From assembly GCF_001653235.2 (NCBI RefSeq), contig NC_035796.1, positions 2,418,001-2,482,000 of the forward strand: DNA of 64,000 bases, written 5' to 3'. The notes under the pieces are model-generated. The model was given only the letters and a program-made list of their open reading frames with translations. It ran no database searches and was not told the origin of the DNA. Positions 21,648 to 33,091 of this stretch are shown here, in pieces (position 1 is the first letter of the stretch; every line of letters starts with the position of its first letter). This DNA comes from Pochonia chlamydosporia 170 (Eukaryota; Ascomycota; Sordariomycetes; Hypocreales; Clavicipitaceae). The position numbers and the translations under genes are program-made.

Positions 21648-23110
21648 TTAGGGTTTTGAAAACGGCTCTCTCAAAAGCTCGTCCATCTTGGCTGCCAGCA
21701 AGCCGTCATCCGCGAACTTCTGCACGACCATCTCATCTCGCCGCTTACATGCTTCCTCACCCGATGCTGTTCTCTGCTCGCCTACAGCTCGAGCTCCTCT
21801 CACTAGATGTGAAGTCCTAGGCTGGCGCTTTTCGGCATACGGTTTAAATATTGTGGCCGCTAGACTCGATCCAAGCACGAAAGCGCCATCCGGAGAGCTC
21901 TCGCCGCCTACCCTCAAGTTTGGAAGAGCATGACTGAGGTGATAGCAGTCCTCTCTAATGTAAGAAAGAGGGTTAACCGGGTCTCTCATAGCATCGGGAA
22001 AAAGAGACAGAACTTACAATGCCTGGTTCGCGCCCTGTCCCAGGTGTGGACTCGTTGGATGTGCCGCATCTCCAACTAGAACACATCTTTTGGAGAACCA
22101 TTCGCCTGAATTCAGCTCTGCGCGATCAAACAGTCCAAACTTGATGATTCTCTCTGAGGAGGCTATCATTTCCTTGACAGCGGGATTCCATCCGTCAAGC
22201 AGCTGAGAGAGCTGACTTTTCTGGTGAGGCAGCTCCTCGGTTCGATAAGGTCGCCATGTCTCTGCCGTTTCTTGCGCCTCCCTTTGCGTGATTGCCCAGG
22301 AAATATGTGACTTGGAAATGGGGTACGCAATCATGTGAGTCCCATCCGCATACCAGTTGCGCATGGCTGCAGAGTCAAGCAGCGTTTTCGGCGTTTTGGA
22401 GATCCCGGCCGTCTATAAACATGAGTTGGAGGGTGTCAAGAAGGGCACTAGACGATGTGCATTCTTACCTGTGTGAGGCCAGTATAAGTCGGGGGCCCTT
22501 CAGTGATACCTTTCACTTGAAGCAATGCTCTCCTGCTAGCAGACTTGATTCCATCGCAGCCAATGAGAAAGGAACCAGTAACAGATCGACCACCGTTGAA
22601 GTAGGCGGTGACGGAGTCCTCTTCTTCTTTGATATCTAATAGCTCCCAGCCTTCTCTTACATCTATGTGCTGATCAAGGAGTGTGTTCTTGAGCATCAAG
22701 TTAATAGAAGTACGTTTGATGCCTGCGAGAGGCTGGCTGTATTTGTCCTTGAAGATGCTGGGAAGGTTTGAAGATCCCAGTATCTTTCCCTCGGCATTGG
22801 AGTCAATAAACCTTTGAATGGGCATGGATTCGGCGGTAACTTTGTTGGCAACTCCAACCAGTTCCAAAACTTTGAGGCTATTGAAGTGTGTAAGTCCCCC
22901 ACTCGCGACCTGAGAGGTCAAAGATCCAACTCACCCATTTGACATGAGCATTAATGAAGCTCCTGCATCTCCAAGCTCTGATACCTTCTCAAAGACTATG
23001 GGAGTGTATCCTTTTTGTTTGAGGAGGTAGCCAAGAACCGGGCCGGCAATGCCGCATCCTATGATGAGGACGACTGGCGAGGGTGACATTTCGGGTGTGC
23101 TAGTTGCCAT
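21648..23110 (-). CDS. FAD-dependent aromatic-type monooxygenase (PHBH fold)
   Basis: Four minus-strand exons, 22935-23110, 22469-22877, 22018-22412 and 21648-21954, give 428 aa in frame. All three FAD fingerprints are present: GCGIAG at residues 18-23 within VVLIIGCGIAGPVLGYLL, the DG motif in FLIGCDGIKSASRRAL, and the GD motif in CVLVGDAAHPTSPHLGQGANQALED. The family uses NAD(P)H and O2 to hydroxylate or epoxidise small molecules; salicylate-hydroxylase-like and secondary-metabolite enzymes are the closest types. No membrane anchor is seen. It is divergently placed to a Zn2Cys6 regulator with 402 nt between the two starts, which suggests local control. The substrate cannot be told. Confidence 0.9.
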
Positions 23111-23512
23111 TGGAACAGTTCTGAGAGGCGTCAAAATGAGAATACTGAGATTATTTCTGGAAGAAGCTCGTCAATCCAGGATATCGGACATTTAAATACA
23201 GGAATATGGATGAAAATTTGAACTTTTCGGATCCTATAGTCTGTGATGAAGCGTCATCAAACGACCGGATCCATGTCCGAGATCCAGGTATTTTTGAGCG
23301 CCACTACTCCACCTTGCAGCTGCTAACGACTCCGATTTGTGGATTTGATCTCGGGGAAGACTCATCGCTAGTTCGTATCTTCCATCTCCGAAGATCTCTC
23401 ACTCTTTGCTGATATTGACTGTAGGAATACCCATCGACGACCCATTCTGGAGGCAATTCTACTTGGAGCAAGTACAGACTGGTCTGCGGACTAGCTGAGG
23501 AAAACTAGTGCC
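23111..23512. promoter_or_regulatory. Divergent promoter between monooxygenase and Zn2Cys6 regulator
   Basis: A CGG-N8-CCG inverted pair lies at 23266-23279, with further GGATCC-associated CGG at 23228-23230 and a second GGATCC. Zn2Cys6 dimers bind paired CGG triplets, so this is a candidate site; one such pair can also arise by chance. Confidence 0.4.
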
Positions 23513-25809
23513 ATGTCTGCAGAGCAGTCCTCATCCGGCACAACACAACCATTCGGAGTTGGACGATCCGGACATGGACGATCTAAGCGGCAACCTCTGA
23601 GCTGTTTGCCGTGCCGTCGGCATAAGCTGCGCTGCGACAGATGCATACCTTGTGGTACATGTGTGAGATACAACAGAGAAGGAGAATGCCGCCTAAATCC
23701 CCCGCCGGTCAAAAAGAAGATCAATCGTTCACAAGTCGCCTTGAATTCACGGCCACCCCAAGAGACTTTTGCCAAGGATGTCGAGTCCCCAACTACACAG
23801 ACGGTCACTAAAGGGAAAACCGGAACTAACTCCAACTCACCGATCCCACAGAAACAACAGTCTGGAGTTGGAGTAGAGGATTTCGTGAGCCAGTTGAGCC
23901 AACTCTGCCAAATAGATACAGGAAAAATTCCTTGTATGACTCTCCCTGATCTTTTGCGCCAAAGCTTTCAGGAAGAGGAGAGGCGTGCATTATGGGGGAC
24001 AATGTCCGATGGTCAGCATCAGAACTCGATCTGGAAACAGCAACTTAGTTCAATGCTACCCTCCCGAGCGCAGTGCGACCTTTTAGTCAACTTCTACATC
24101 GACCACATAAATTGGATCTTTCAGACTCTTCATGTGCCATCTTTTCGACGAGAGTACTCACAGTTCTGGGAAGAGGACGCGGATCACGGAGACTGTATCT
24201 GGCATTCTTTACTTTTTACTATCCTTTCTGTAAGCGCGCTTTACGTACCACTTGAATCCGTCGGCGTTGTTGGGGTTCCAACCGAATCGATACGTCCACT
24301 TGCACGAGTCTGGTATAATGCTTCTCAGCGGGCGCTTAGAGCCGGCGATTATGAGGCACAGCCATGTATTCCACAACTTCAGACCTTTATCATAACTCAA
24401 CTATATTGGTACGCAACTAATCAACTAGAAATTCTCAATTCGTAAGTCCTCAAGTAGTGTCCTGAGCCCAGACCAAGAGCTACGGCTAACAGATTGATTG
24501 CCAAGCCGCCTTGGACAAGCTGTACGGTGTGCCCAAGCAATTGGATTGGACAGAGATACGATGCCGTCTACATGCCTGCGGGACGAAATTCGTCATCGTA
24601 TGTGGTGGGAGCTCGTTGATTCCGACATGTAGGTGTCTTCGTCAGTAATACTCTCTACGCGTGCTTATTTCCCTGCTCGTCACTAGGTTTCAGACAATAT
24701 GTCTTGATCGCGCGCCGCTCATCCGACTAAAGCACTGTCACGTCCCGTTGCCTCTGAACTGTAGTGACGGTGACCTGACTGAGACTTCAATTTCTGTTAA
24801 GCCAATGGATATCCCCACGGAGATTGGCCTTAACATCTGCAGGGCACAGTTATTCCAGCTCCTCAACATGCGGTACCATGATGATGACGATTACGATGAG
24901 AGCGGTCCGCCATACGAGCGCCTCCAATATATCGACAGCAAAATTGAGAAGTTGTTGAAAGAGCTGCCGTGGTACTTTCAGATAAGCGAACGTGGACAAC
25001 TCCCACAACCCCCTGGATCGCTGCAAGAAGTACTAACTTGGCAACATCATATTTTGCGGACATGTATTTACACACAGCGAATCCGGATGTACAGACCCTT
25101 TCTTGGCGCTGGTATCGGAGACGCACGCGATAAATGTATTAGTGCTGCCGAAAATGCAGTCGTGGTTTACCGCTGCTTACGCAAGGACAACGCACCAACG
25201 TCCTGGCACAAGTTTCTGCCACAAGCTTATCAGATATTCTCTGTGGCAGTCACAGTGGCGGCTCTTTTGTTAGTGGAACGCAATATCCAAATACCGAGCT
25301 TGTATGATGCTGTTAAAGATATGGTTGAGGACCTGGAGATTCTGGAGCGGCATGGCTGTCACGTTCCTGTGGCTACAAAGGGGAGAACGGTTCTACTTAG
25401 GCTGCTCACTATGATAGAAAAGCGGACTGCTGGGGAGACGGCATCGGACGAGGCGCAGAGTCTTGTGCCCCAGATATCTGGTATAATGGGCGGAGAGCGG
25501 ACGACGAGGGCATACATGAGTCGGTTAGCGAGTGGCACCTCGCATGCCGAAAATACACCTGTCAGACTCGGGGCAACTTCAAACGAGACACGAAATGACG
25601 ACTTGGAAATGAACACAGCTGTGGCGAGGGCGGATGACGCTTTGGATGTCTCTTGGATGAGTTCCCTACTGGATGTGTCGTTTGATGACATGGCTGGAAT
25701 GTTTGCATTTGAGAATATGAAGGACGGTGGAGGCAAACTGGCTTTGCTTAACTGGGACATGACGGGACTGCTGATGAATGCCCAGCAGAGCAATTCACAA
25801 ATGTCATAG
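23513..25809 (+). CDS. Zn2Cys6 transcription factor
   Basis: Exons 23513-24441, 24506-24628 and 24687-25809 give 724 aa in frame. The binuclear cluster is at the N-terminus: C31-x2-C34-x6-C41-x5-C47-x2-C50-x8-C59, with basic flanks before it and a KKK linker after. The middle region is of the fungal-specific transcription factor type, recognisable from FYIDHINWIFQTLHVPSFRREY, the block NSRLGQAVRCAQAIGLDRD, and the RHRMWWELVDSD motif. The second exon acceptor is the CCAAG at 24505; the nearer CAG would bring a frameshift. The gene is divergent from the FAD monooxygenase and may regulate it (inference). Confidence 0.9.
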
Positions 25810-26133
25810 GGAATGACAATCGCCAAAGGAATATTGTAAAGCAAATTTCTGGATTTGCTATCTAGAGGGATAAAACGCGCTTCCATGATAGCTAACAGAA
25901 GCCATTTCAAGGGAACGCAACACACACAGTAAAAATACACTATTTGAATCAGAAAAGAAAAAGATACGGAAATTTCAGGAACCTGCGGCCTCAGCAGAGC
26001 ACTGGATCAGTTCCATTGGCTGCTCCCGTTGACAATCGGGTTGACAGACTGACAAACGTCAACAGGTGTCCTCAGGCTACTCCAAAGCCCAACCCCCTGC
26101 TGACAACTCTGGAGCTATACTACCAGGATCCTC
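25810..26133. other. Convergent 3' flanks
   Basis: The stretch joins the 3' ends of the regulator gene and the secreted protein gene. I see no gene. Confidence 0.6.
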
Positions 26134-27090
26134 TCAGTACGAATGCAAGTAGAGAGGGGTGATATGATCAGGCTTAGATCTGTCATGAGGCATCTCGACA
26201 AATACCTCTCCAGTCAGCGGCTTGCCGTCCTTGTCCAGCACCGGCGCAGTTACCTGGCACTCATCCACGACCGGATAAATCGGGGGAGCACGGCAATACT
26301 CCTGGGCGAAGCTGGCAAAGCACATGTCCTTTGTCCAGGCCAGCTTGCCGTCCGAATCCGTCTTGAAATCGTGGCACGCGTTATACGCAGTCCCACACTC
26401 GACCCACGGCACCCTCTTGCAGCTCCCGATGAAAGTCGCACTGAACGTGAGGGTCATATAACTGCATGTGGTATGGGCTGGACACTGGAACGTTCGCTCT
26501 GTCGTGGTGGTGATGGTCTCGGACTTGGTGTACTGGTCGCTGTATTCATAAGTCACCTCGAAGCCAACTTCACCCCTCTTGCCCCTGGCCGCGACTGCCG
26601 CCGGTGCTGCTGGCTCTGCCGGCTTCGCTGGAGATGGTGAGCTGAAGCCTAGTTTGCCCGCTGCCTTGACCGCAATCTTCCAGCCTGTGGTTCTGGCGTC
26701 AGTTATGGCCGTGGTCTTGCCGAGCTTCATCGTCGCAGGGCTTGAGCCGGCGGGGGTTTCGTTGTCCACATTGGTCCTGTAGTTGATGGTGACGTTTCGG
26801 ATCTGGTTGAGCGTGAGGCGCTCCCACGCATAGAGCTTGCTGCATTTGCCGGTATTTCTGTTGATGCAGTCGCTGAGGCTGTGTGCCAAGGGCATCTCAA
26901 CCTTGTTGACCTCGGTGAAAGGAGCGGTTGTCAGGTTCAAAAACGTGCCGAGTGGCATGCGGGCTCTCATGTCACTTTGGATGGCTTTGGCGATGTCATC
27001 GAGTTCTTTGACCGGTGGACCGAGAAGTGGGCTGTTGGCATAGGCTGTGCCTGCCAACAGCGAGGCAAATGTCAGGGGAATGAGCATCAT
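26134..27090 (-). CDS. Secreted Cys-containing protein of unknown function
   Basis: A single exon encodes 318 aa from ATG 27088-27090. The open frame runs a little further upstream, but only from a TTG. Residues 1-18 (MMLIPLTFASLLAGTAYA) are a clear signal peptide. A Pro/Ala-rich linker near residues 155-175 separates an N-terminal part from a C-terminal part with about nine cysteines. The C-terminal part begins with a strand pattern of alternating Ser/Thr (..YTKSETITTTTERTFQCPAHTTC..), followed by CKRVPWVECGTAYNACHDF. Such alternating Ser/Thr strands before a P-x-x-T turn recall beta-pore-forming (aerolysin/ETX-type) folds, but this is a weak resemblance and no function should be assigned from it. 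It could equally be a cell-wall or effector-type protein. Confidence 0.75.
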   Translation of the reverse strand: MMLIPLTFASLLAGTAYANSPLLGPPVKELDDIAKAIQSDMRARMPLGTFLNLTTAPFTEVNKVEMPLAHSLSDCINRNTGKCSKLYAWERLTLNQIRNVTINYRTNVDNETPAGSSPATMKLGKTTAITDARTTGWKIAVKAAGKLGFSSPSPAKPAEPAAPAAVAARGKRGEVGFEVTYEYSDQYTKSETITTTTERTFQCPAHTTCSYMTLTFSATFIGSCKRVPWVECGTAYNACHDFKTDSDGKLAWTKDMCFASFAQEYCRAPPIYPVVDECQVTAPVLDKDGKPLTGEVFVEMPHDRSKPDHITPLYLHSY

Positions 27091-28975
27091 ATTGAAGACT
27101 TTTGAAGGAATGAAAGCTGGAGCGAATGAATGTAAGTGCAAGTGGGATGTGTTGAAGCGAGTGATGATGGTGGAAAGATGGAGAGAATCACGACGCCTTA
27201 TATCATTGTGCCTTGTGCTGCCAACAGGACCACCAAATTCCCTGAATGGTAGGTTATACTGGATTGCACCTTTCGATTCTGCATTGCAACCAATCCGCTA
27301 TCAAAGCACATGCGGAGCATATAGCATAGGAGTTATTAGCTTGGCAAAGAGTTGCTTACAAAGAAAGACACATACTATTCCATCTATTCGTATACTTCTT
27401 ATGGCGATTCAGTCGTGCTAGCTTCATGAGTACCATCGTACAAAGTCCAGATAATCGAGGGCATAAAGGACGTCAGCATGACATGCCACTTCAATAACCC
27501 CCTGGGTAACTGAGCAAATATGGATTGTAGAGTCCCTATTTCAAAAGGCACAGGTTCACATTTTAGATTACATCCTGCGCTTGGGTTAAAGCATGCCTGT
27601 CATGTTGGTGGATGCTTCAACACCAGCGACAATCAGTTTTCTGCGACAGCATTTCTCGTCTGGTGTCATAGGACCGGCGACGGTCAGCCTAAAGCCAGAG
27701 CATGTCAAGTAGCACCCGTAATTCCATCTGGCAAATAATCAAGCTCTTAGACTGTTGGCACGATATACCTAAACCACAGCTGCGAGCTTCGTAAACAGTA
27801 TACGTTTTCGCGCCGCAGATTAATAAAGCCAGCATCATTACAAAGGAAGTACCACCTCCTTATTCCCGTGTCATAAAAGCCTTAAATGCAGTTAAATTTG
27901 ATACCACGGAGAATCATGCCCTTGCATAAGACTCTTTATTACCCGCCAGCGCATGAGGGCCGGCCCGCCGGAGCATACAAAGGATCACGACGGGATGCTC
28001 TGCAGAACAGCCGATTTTTAGTGGTACCTTATTGGATAATCAATGCAAGAACTATAAAAACGGTGCGAATGGAGCCGTCGGTGCTGCTTTATGCTCTTGT
28101 GACCAGATTGCCCCTTATAATCGTGCGACGGTCCACCTTGGCATCTCCATTCCTCTGTATTGTTGCAAAGCACCAGGATTCGGTGTCTCTTTTCGGTGTA
28201 GAAATAGGTAAGAGATGTAATGACATCATGAATTCCTTCCTTATCCTTACATTATACACTATGCTATAAGTGTAGGCAACCGATGTAGCCAGTGGGTGAT
28301 CGAGTCTGAGTCGCCAGACGTCAGTCACGACAGGCCATGCATGATATGGATGGACACCAGACGACGCGCCAAAAGCGTGGGACGCAATACGCTACCCATT
28401 CCAAGCCGCAGAAAGCTGGGCATATCACAACCCACAGTCGGGCAGACGAGATGCTCACCTTGAGGCAAAGATAGTCTGATGATTAATTAGACACATAGAG
28501 ACCAAATGACCCTATTTCAGCCAAGCTTCCGCATTACATGTGAGGTTGCGCTGGACGTGAATACCAGAAACGCGTATATGCTCAACAGATCTATTTTCAG
28601 GGGTAAATGCTAGTCAAATCGAATTAATGCTTTGTCTTCACCTTAATTCCCCAGTCAAACTCCCAGACTTCTAATCCCGCGTCCCTCTTTGGCTGTAGTC
28701 TTATGACTGCTTGCGAGGCCAAATCATGCTTTAACACTACGAATGTCAGGCATGTTCCTTAGCCCTGACATTTGGGTTGCCGGATGTTGGAGCATCCTTG
28801 TCACAAAGCCAGAATAATAGCCAGAATAATCGCCGGCCATCTTCCACACTATGATTACCACAGCTGTTTAAAACATTTGGCAACTGCCTGCTACCCTCAT
28901 TAAGCATTTATGCAATGCGCCAGACTTATTGATAGAACATGCGCCATTGGAATTGAAACGATAATCGAGCAGTTG
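27091..28975. other. 1.9-kb gene-poor stretch
   Basis: Only short frames are present (the longest, 27886-28269, is not recognised). No terminal repeats or transposase remnants were noticed. The first 200 nt should hold the promoter of the secreted protein gene. Confidence 0.5.
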
Positions 28976-31346
28976 CTATTGGTGAGCTGTTACTTCACTG
29001 GTGTTGTTTGTGGTCGGCATCTCGATATCCTCAGATATGACTCCCAGCGCCAGAAGGTCATTGTTATACTACCTTGCGTTAGTTTTGTCAACAGCGACTT
29101 TTGGGAAGAGCGGAGACGTACTTGACTCCAATACAATCCAGTGATGACAGATCCTGGGGCAATATTCACGACCGTTCGCACGATTTTGAAACTGGGACTC
29201 CGATAGGGACGCGACACGTCATGTTTAAAGTCACAGGACCTTCCGCGATTTGTCCAAATCTGACATGTAAGGTTCAGTGAGAGTTGTCCGGGGCTCAATA
29301 CGAATCACTTACCTTGAACGATTCCAGCAACCCAGATCTGGCATGCCACGACAGATCATCTTCAAAATCCCGAATTCCTGTGTAAATTTCAACGCCAGAG
29401 ATAAATTCGCCGCCGGGTCCGTCAATTTCAAAATGCTTGACCCTGGTCGCGGCGTACCTTTCCCACTTGTTTGTCTTGTGATTTGTGGTGGGAACATCCT
29501 CGGTATTAAAGTGAAAATGGATGTACCTGGGGTTGCCAAAGGATGCCACTGAAATCCCAGTTAAGTGCCTAAGATGTTGTCCCTTGTGTCCCCCAAATAA
29601 TGTCCAGTAAAGAGGCTGGTACTTGGTTGTGGCGTTGTCTCTTGGTGGGAAATATTTCCCATGCAGATGCAAGTCCTTGCTTGGAAGTTGGGGATACCAA
29701 AACGCACAGTCGCCCACTGAATGTTCTCTGTCCTTCTGAGGCGTGGGAGGGTTAGACTCTGCAATTGCCAACCTCACCATTTTCATACCCTTGGGATCTG
29801 TCAGTCGTACTCAAATACACAATTTTGAAGACAATAGAGGAGAAACTAAATGTTACTGGTTGTAAACTTACGTCAAATCCAGCCTCGAGATATGCGATTG
29901 GGTTTGAAACCGCAAGCCGTCTTGTTTGTGGCGCTTCAACCGTGGACCCGAACCATGGTGATAGTCGCCCACCTTCCAGCATACATTGAATACCCTGTAT
30001 GCCTCTTGAACCTACAGCCAAGTTGAATCCTTCAAGGGACACGGCATCCAAAGTCAGCTCTTTGCCTGTGGCACGGTAGCCTAACTGGGCAACCTCGCCT
30101 GTCTGGGAAGTGAGTCCTAATCCCGCAATATATTCAACCCCCCCAACACAGATAATCGAGAAAGAGATTTTGGAAAGTACGGCGGGTACGGCTGTTTGCT
30201 GTTGATGAAATATTTGACATCCCTCGTGGGGGATATCTGTTGACACCGGATGCACGTGGGCGGTTGCCTCTACCCACGCCAGAGTTGTCGTATCCATTTG
30301 AGGGGAATCTAAGAGTGGCCCATCGCTCCATTGTCCAATGAGTGTTTGTTGGACCTGCTGGATTAATTCCCAGATTCTCTGTCTGTTTTGCATGCCCTTG
30401 TTGCGGGAAGCTTTGCTGGTGCGACGATAGATCCATCTCCAATCAGTAGTATTGTTCCATTGCCGGGACTCAAATATCCAAGAGCGATCTGCTACGGTAC
30501 GAAACCTCGACGCCCAGAATTGCTTACTATGGAAGATGGGCACGAACGATCGTAAGGCTCGGCGGGCGTTTAAAGCATCGGCAGTTGGCAGGTAGCAGGC
30601 GATTTGAATGGCAAGCTCCGCAGGAAGTGTAGTACAGCGATTTGGTACTATCGTAGGTGCATGGGCAGACTCTTCAATGCGAAAATCCTCCGCTTCTTCC
30701 GATAGAAGTGCTTGGATTTCCGGGATATTGTAAGGGTCATAACTAGCATCCCGACAAGCCTCTGTCGATTGAGGATCAGAAAATCGATTTTCCCACGGAT
30801 AATATTGCTTGTTATTTATGTGGGTCAAGCCTCCATAGTTGTGACCCCAACTAAAGGCGTAGCTTTCAACTGGCAATGGCAGTGACCTGCAAGCTTCAAA
30901 GAGTCTCTCATGGGGGACTGGCTGCGGAGCGTAAGCCACTTCCAAGAGAGACCAGCAAGCTTCATGAATAGGAAATCCATAACTACCGTTGAGCGGACGT
31001 TGCTGGAGCACTCCAATACGGTCGCGTCTTAGACCCATGTATCCACCATCGTCCCATCTGCCGTTGAAGTTCCGAGGTGCTGACCAGTAAGACGGGTAGT
31101 CATCCTCGTTGAGCCCGACCCCGGATACTGAAATGCCGTGCGGATGGGTGTAGACTATGAAGATCAGTGTGTTTTTCTCACCGAAGCGAGACTCTGACGC
31201 TCACCAAGACGGTACTTGGTCCTCCAAGACGGAGGGGGATAATACTCGACACCATCGTCATCAGTAACAGCATCGATATTATCGCCCCAATAATCGATGA
31301 TAGATCCGCAGATAAGGCACGCAAATGTTCGTGTTCGTTGTGCCAT
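28976..31346 (-). CDS. Large F-box protein with beta-rich C-terminal domain
   Basis: Five minus-strand exons, 31205-31346, 29872-31154, 29313-29789, 29122-29259 and 28976-29068, sum to 710 aa in frame. The N-terminus has a CLICG cysteine pair (zinc-like). Residues about 195-240 match an F-box: CTTLPAELAIQIACYLPTADALNARRALRSF. The C-terminal 400 residues are strand-rich with repeated hydrophobic/Gly patterns (ISFSIICVGGVEYIAGLGL, FGGHKGQHLRHLTGISV, HFEIDGPGGEFISGVEIY), as in fungal F-box proteins that carry an uncharacterised domain after the F-box. One acceptor (AAG at 29790) is unusual but is the only one that keeps the strongly conserved frame. The role is probably SCF substrate recruitment. 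Confidence 0.82.
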
Positions 31347-32521
31347 GACTAAAATGTTCTGGAGTTTGAAAATACCTGGTCGAACAACACCTCAACAATG
31401 GTTCGCAAGCAAGCTTCTCTCAGCGATGTCTGGATGATCCAGTTTTCAGCCTTCGGTGTTCCAACGCGTGATGCCACTGGAAAATTGCCTCACTGTCGGC
31501 AGATCGATCACTGTTAAGGAGGAAAGATCGAACGGGAAAACTAGTTAGCTGGGTAAGTAGGGGATTGTACCACTTGGCGCTTTACAAAAGAAGTCAAGTC
31601 GCTGGTGTGGCCATAGGTTTGAGGAGACGGCACTGGGGACTCGACGCAACAGGTGCGGGCGTGTGGGTTTATATTAGATTTATTGGTGCGTGGCGTAATA
31701 ATAAAGTCTGCATGAATTTCCCAAGAATTAGTGCTGTCAAGTCTCATAATTCAATTAATACGGCAGGTGGTCGCATGCTCTTCGGTGTGACATTTGAAAG
31801 AAAGAAGCATGAACATTGGAAGCTGCTCCATTTGCAAGTGGCTTAACCTAGACCATGGGATTAGAACAAACGGGAACAAAGGGTCCATTAATAGCTTCAA
31901 TGTAGACATCAAATTGAATGCAAAGAGCTAGAGGATGCAGAAGACCAGACAGTGCCCCTTTAGGCCCGAGAGAATCTGGTCGGTAGATTGACATGTCTGG
32001 TGTGGTGGAAAGGCCGGAGGGATGCTGAGAGGGACATGGATTGATGAGGAAACAATGAAACCAGTGCGGCTTGAGATGGACAGGAGAGGAGATGGACTGC
32101 GTTCATTGTTCATAATTGAGTACGTGTACGTGGGTCGGATCGGAGTGATCAACGATGAAAGCTTATCAATGATTCTCCGTGCACGTGCACGTGCACCTAC
32201 ATTTGATGTCAGGTCTGTACGGAGTAATGAGTTGCGACTTCCCATGCTTAGCAGCTAGCACAAGACCAGACTTTGGCTTGCCGTCTTTCGCCCACATGCA
32301 CATACAAACATTGAAACAGCCAAACACGGGGACACCACAGACTAGAGGTCAAATACTACAATCACCACAAAAGAAAACAAAATAAAACAAAACAAAATAA
32401 AACAAGCGAGGACAAAGAATCGAATTGCGCAAACACTCCTTATAGCATCGACAACATACAAAATTCTTGCAGCACCGTCTCACCACAAAAGCCACACAAT
32501 CTCTCACCAACTTTAGCCGTC
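31347..32521. promoter_or_regulatory. Divergent intergenic region with a (GTGCAC)3 palindrome
   Basis: This region lies between the F-box gene and the Nudix gene. It contains GTGCACGTGCACGTGCAC at 32179-32196 (two CACGTG E-box cores) and an A-rich leader (AAAAC/AAAAT repeats at 32371-32405) before the Nudix ATG. I see no gene. Confidence 0.5.
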
Positions 32522-33091
32522 ATGGCATCCTCCACTTTTACGACGACTCAGTTTACAAGCGAGCAGTTTGTCGAAAGCTGCGGCGCAATCCTGTTCGACT
32601 TTACGCAAGAGTCACCCAAAGTCTGTCTGATTCACTACCTTCCCAAAGACGAGTGGCTTCTTGCCAAGGGCAGACGCAATTGCAATGAACCACGACACCA
32701 AGCAGCGCTTCGAGAGATGCAGGAAGAAACAGGACTTCCATGTCATCTCTACCCAGTCACAATGCCCACTCGAGCCACGGCCGCGGCGGAAGCCAGCAGC
32801 GTTTCCGACCAAGCTAGAACATATCCCTGCCTAACTGAGCCCTTTATGCTGACCTTTCGCGAAATCGAAGGGAAATCAAATGTCAAGCTGATATGGTGGT
32901 ATATTGCTGAGGTTGACGGTGATATTCCAGAGGGTGCTGCCAGTAGAGGAGAGGAATGGTTCGAGAGCGAGTTCTTCCCCTTGGACGAAGCGGTGAGGCG
33001 TTTGACATTTCAGAATGATCGAGATGTTTTGAGTCGCGCTGTGTCTCTTGTAAGGAGCCATGCTGGGGTAGATGAGCACGATCAGCCTTAG
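32522..33091 (+). CDS. Nudix hydrolase
   Basis: A single exon encodes 189 aa. The Nudix box is complete at residues 50-72: G50, E56, R64-E65, E68-E69, G71-L72, matching GX5EX7REUXEEXGU. These residues bind the metal ions for cleavage of nucleoside diphosphate-linked compounds. The early strand SCGAILFDF and the KDEWLLAKGRR lead-in are typical of fungal diadenosine/diphosphoinositol-type Nudix proteins. The C-terminal part has WWYIAEV and EWFESEFFPLDEAVRRL, consistent with the fold. No targeting signal is seen. Substrate is unknown; diphosphoinositol polyphosphates or dinucleoside polyphosphates are possible. Confidence 0.92.
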   Translation: MASSTFTTTQFTSEQFVESCGAILFDFTQESPKVCLIHYLPKDEWLLAKGRRNCNEPRHQAALREMQEETGLPCHLYPVTMPTRATAAAEASSVSDQARTYPCLTEPFMLTFREIEGKSNVKLIWWYIAEVDGDIPEGAASRGEEWFESEFFPLDEAVRRLTFQNDRDVLSRAVSLVRSHAGVDEHDQP

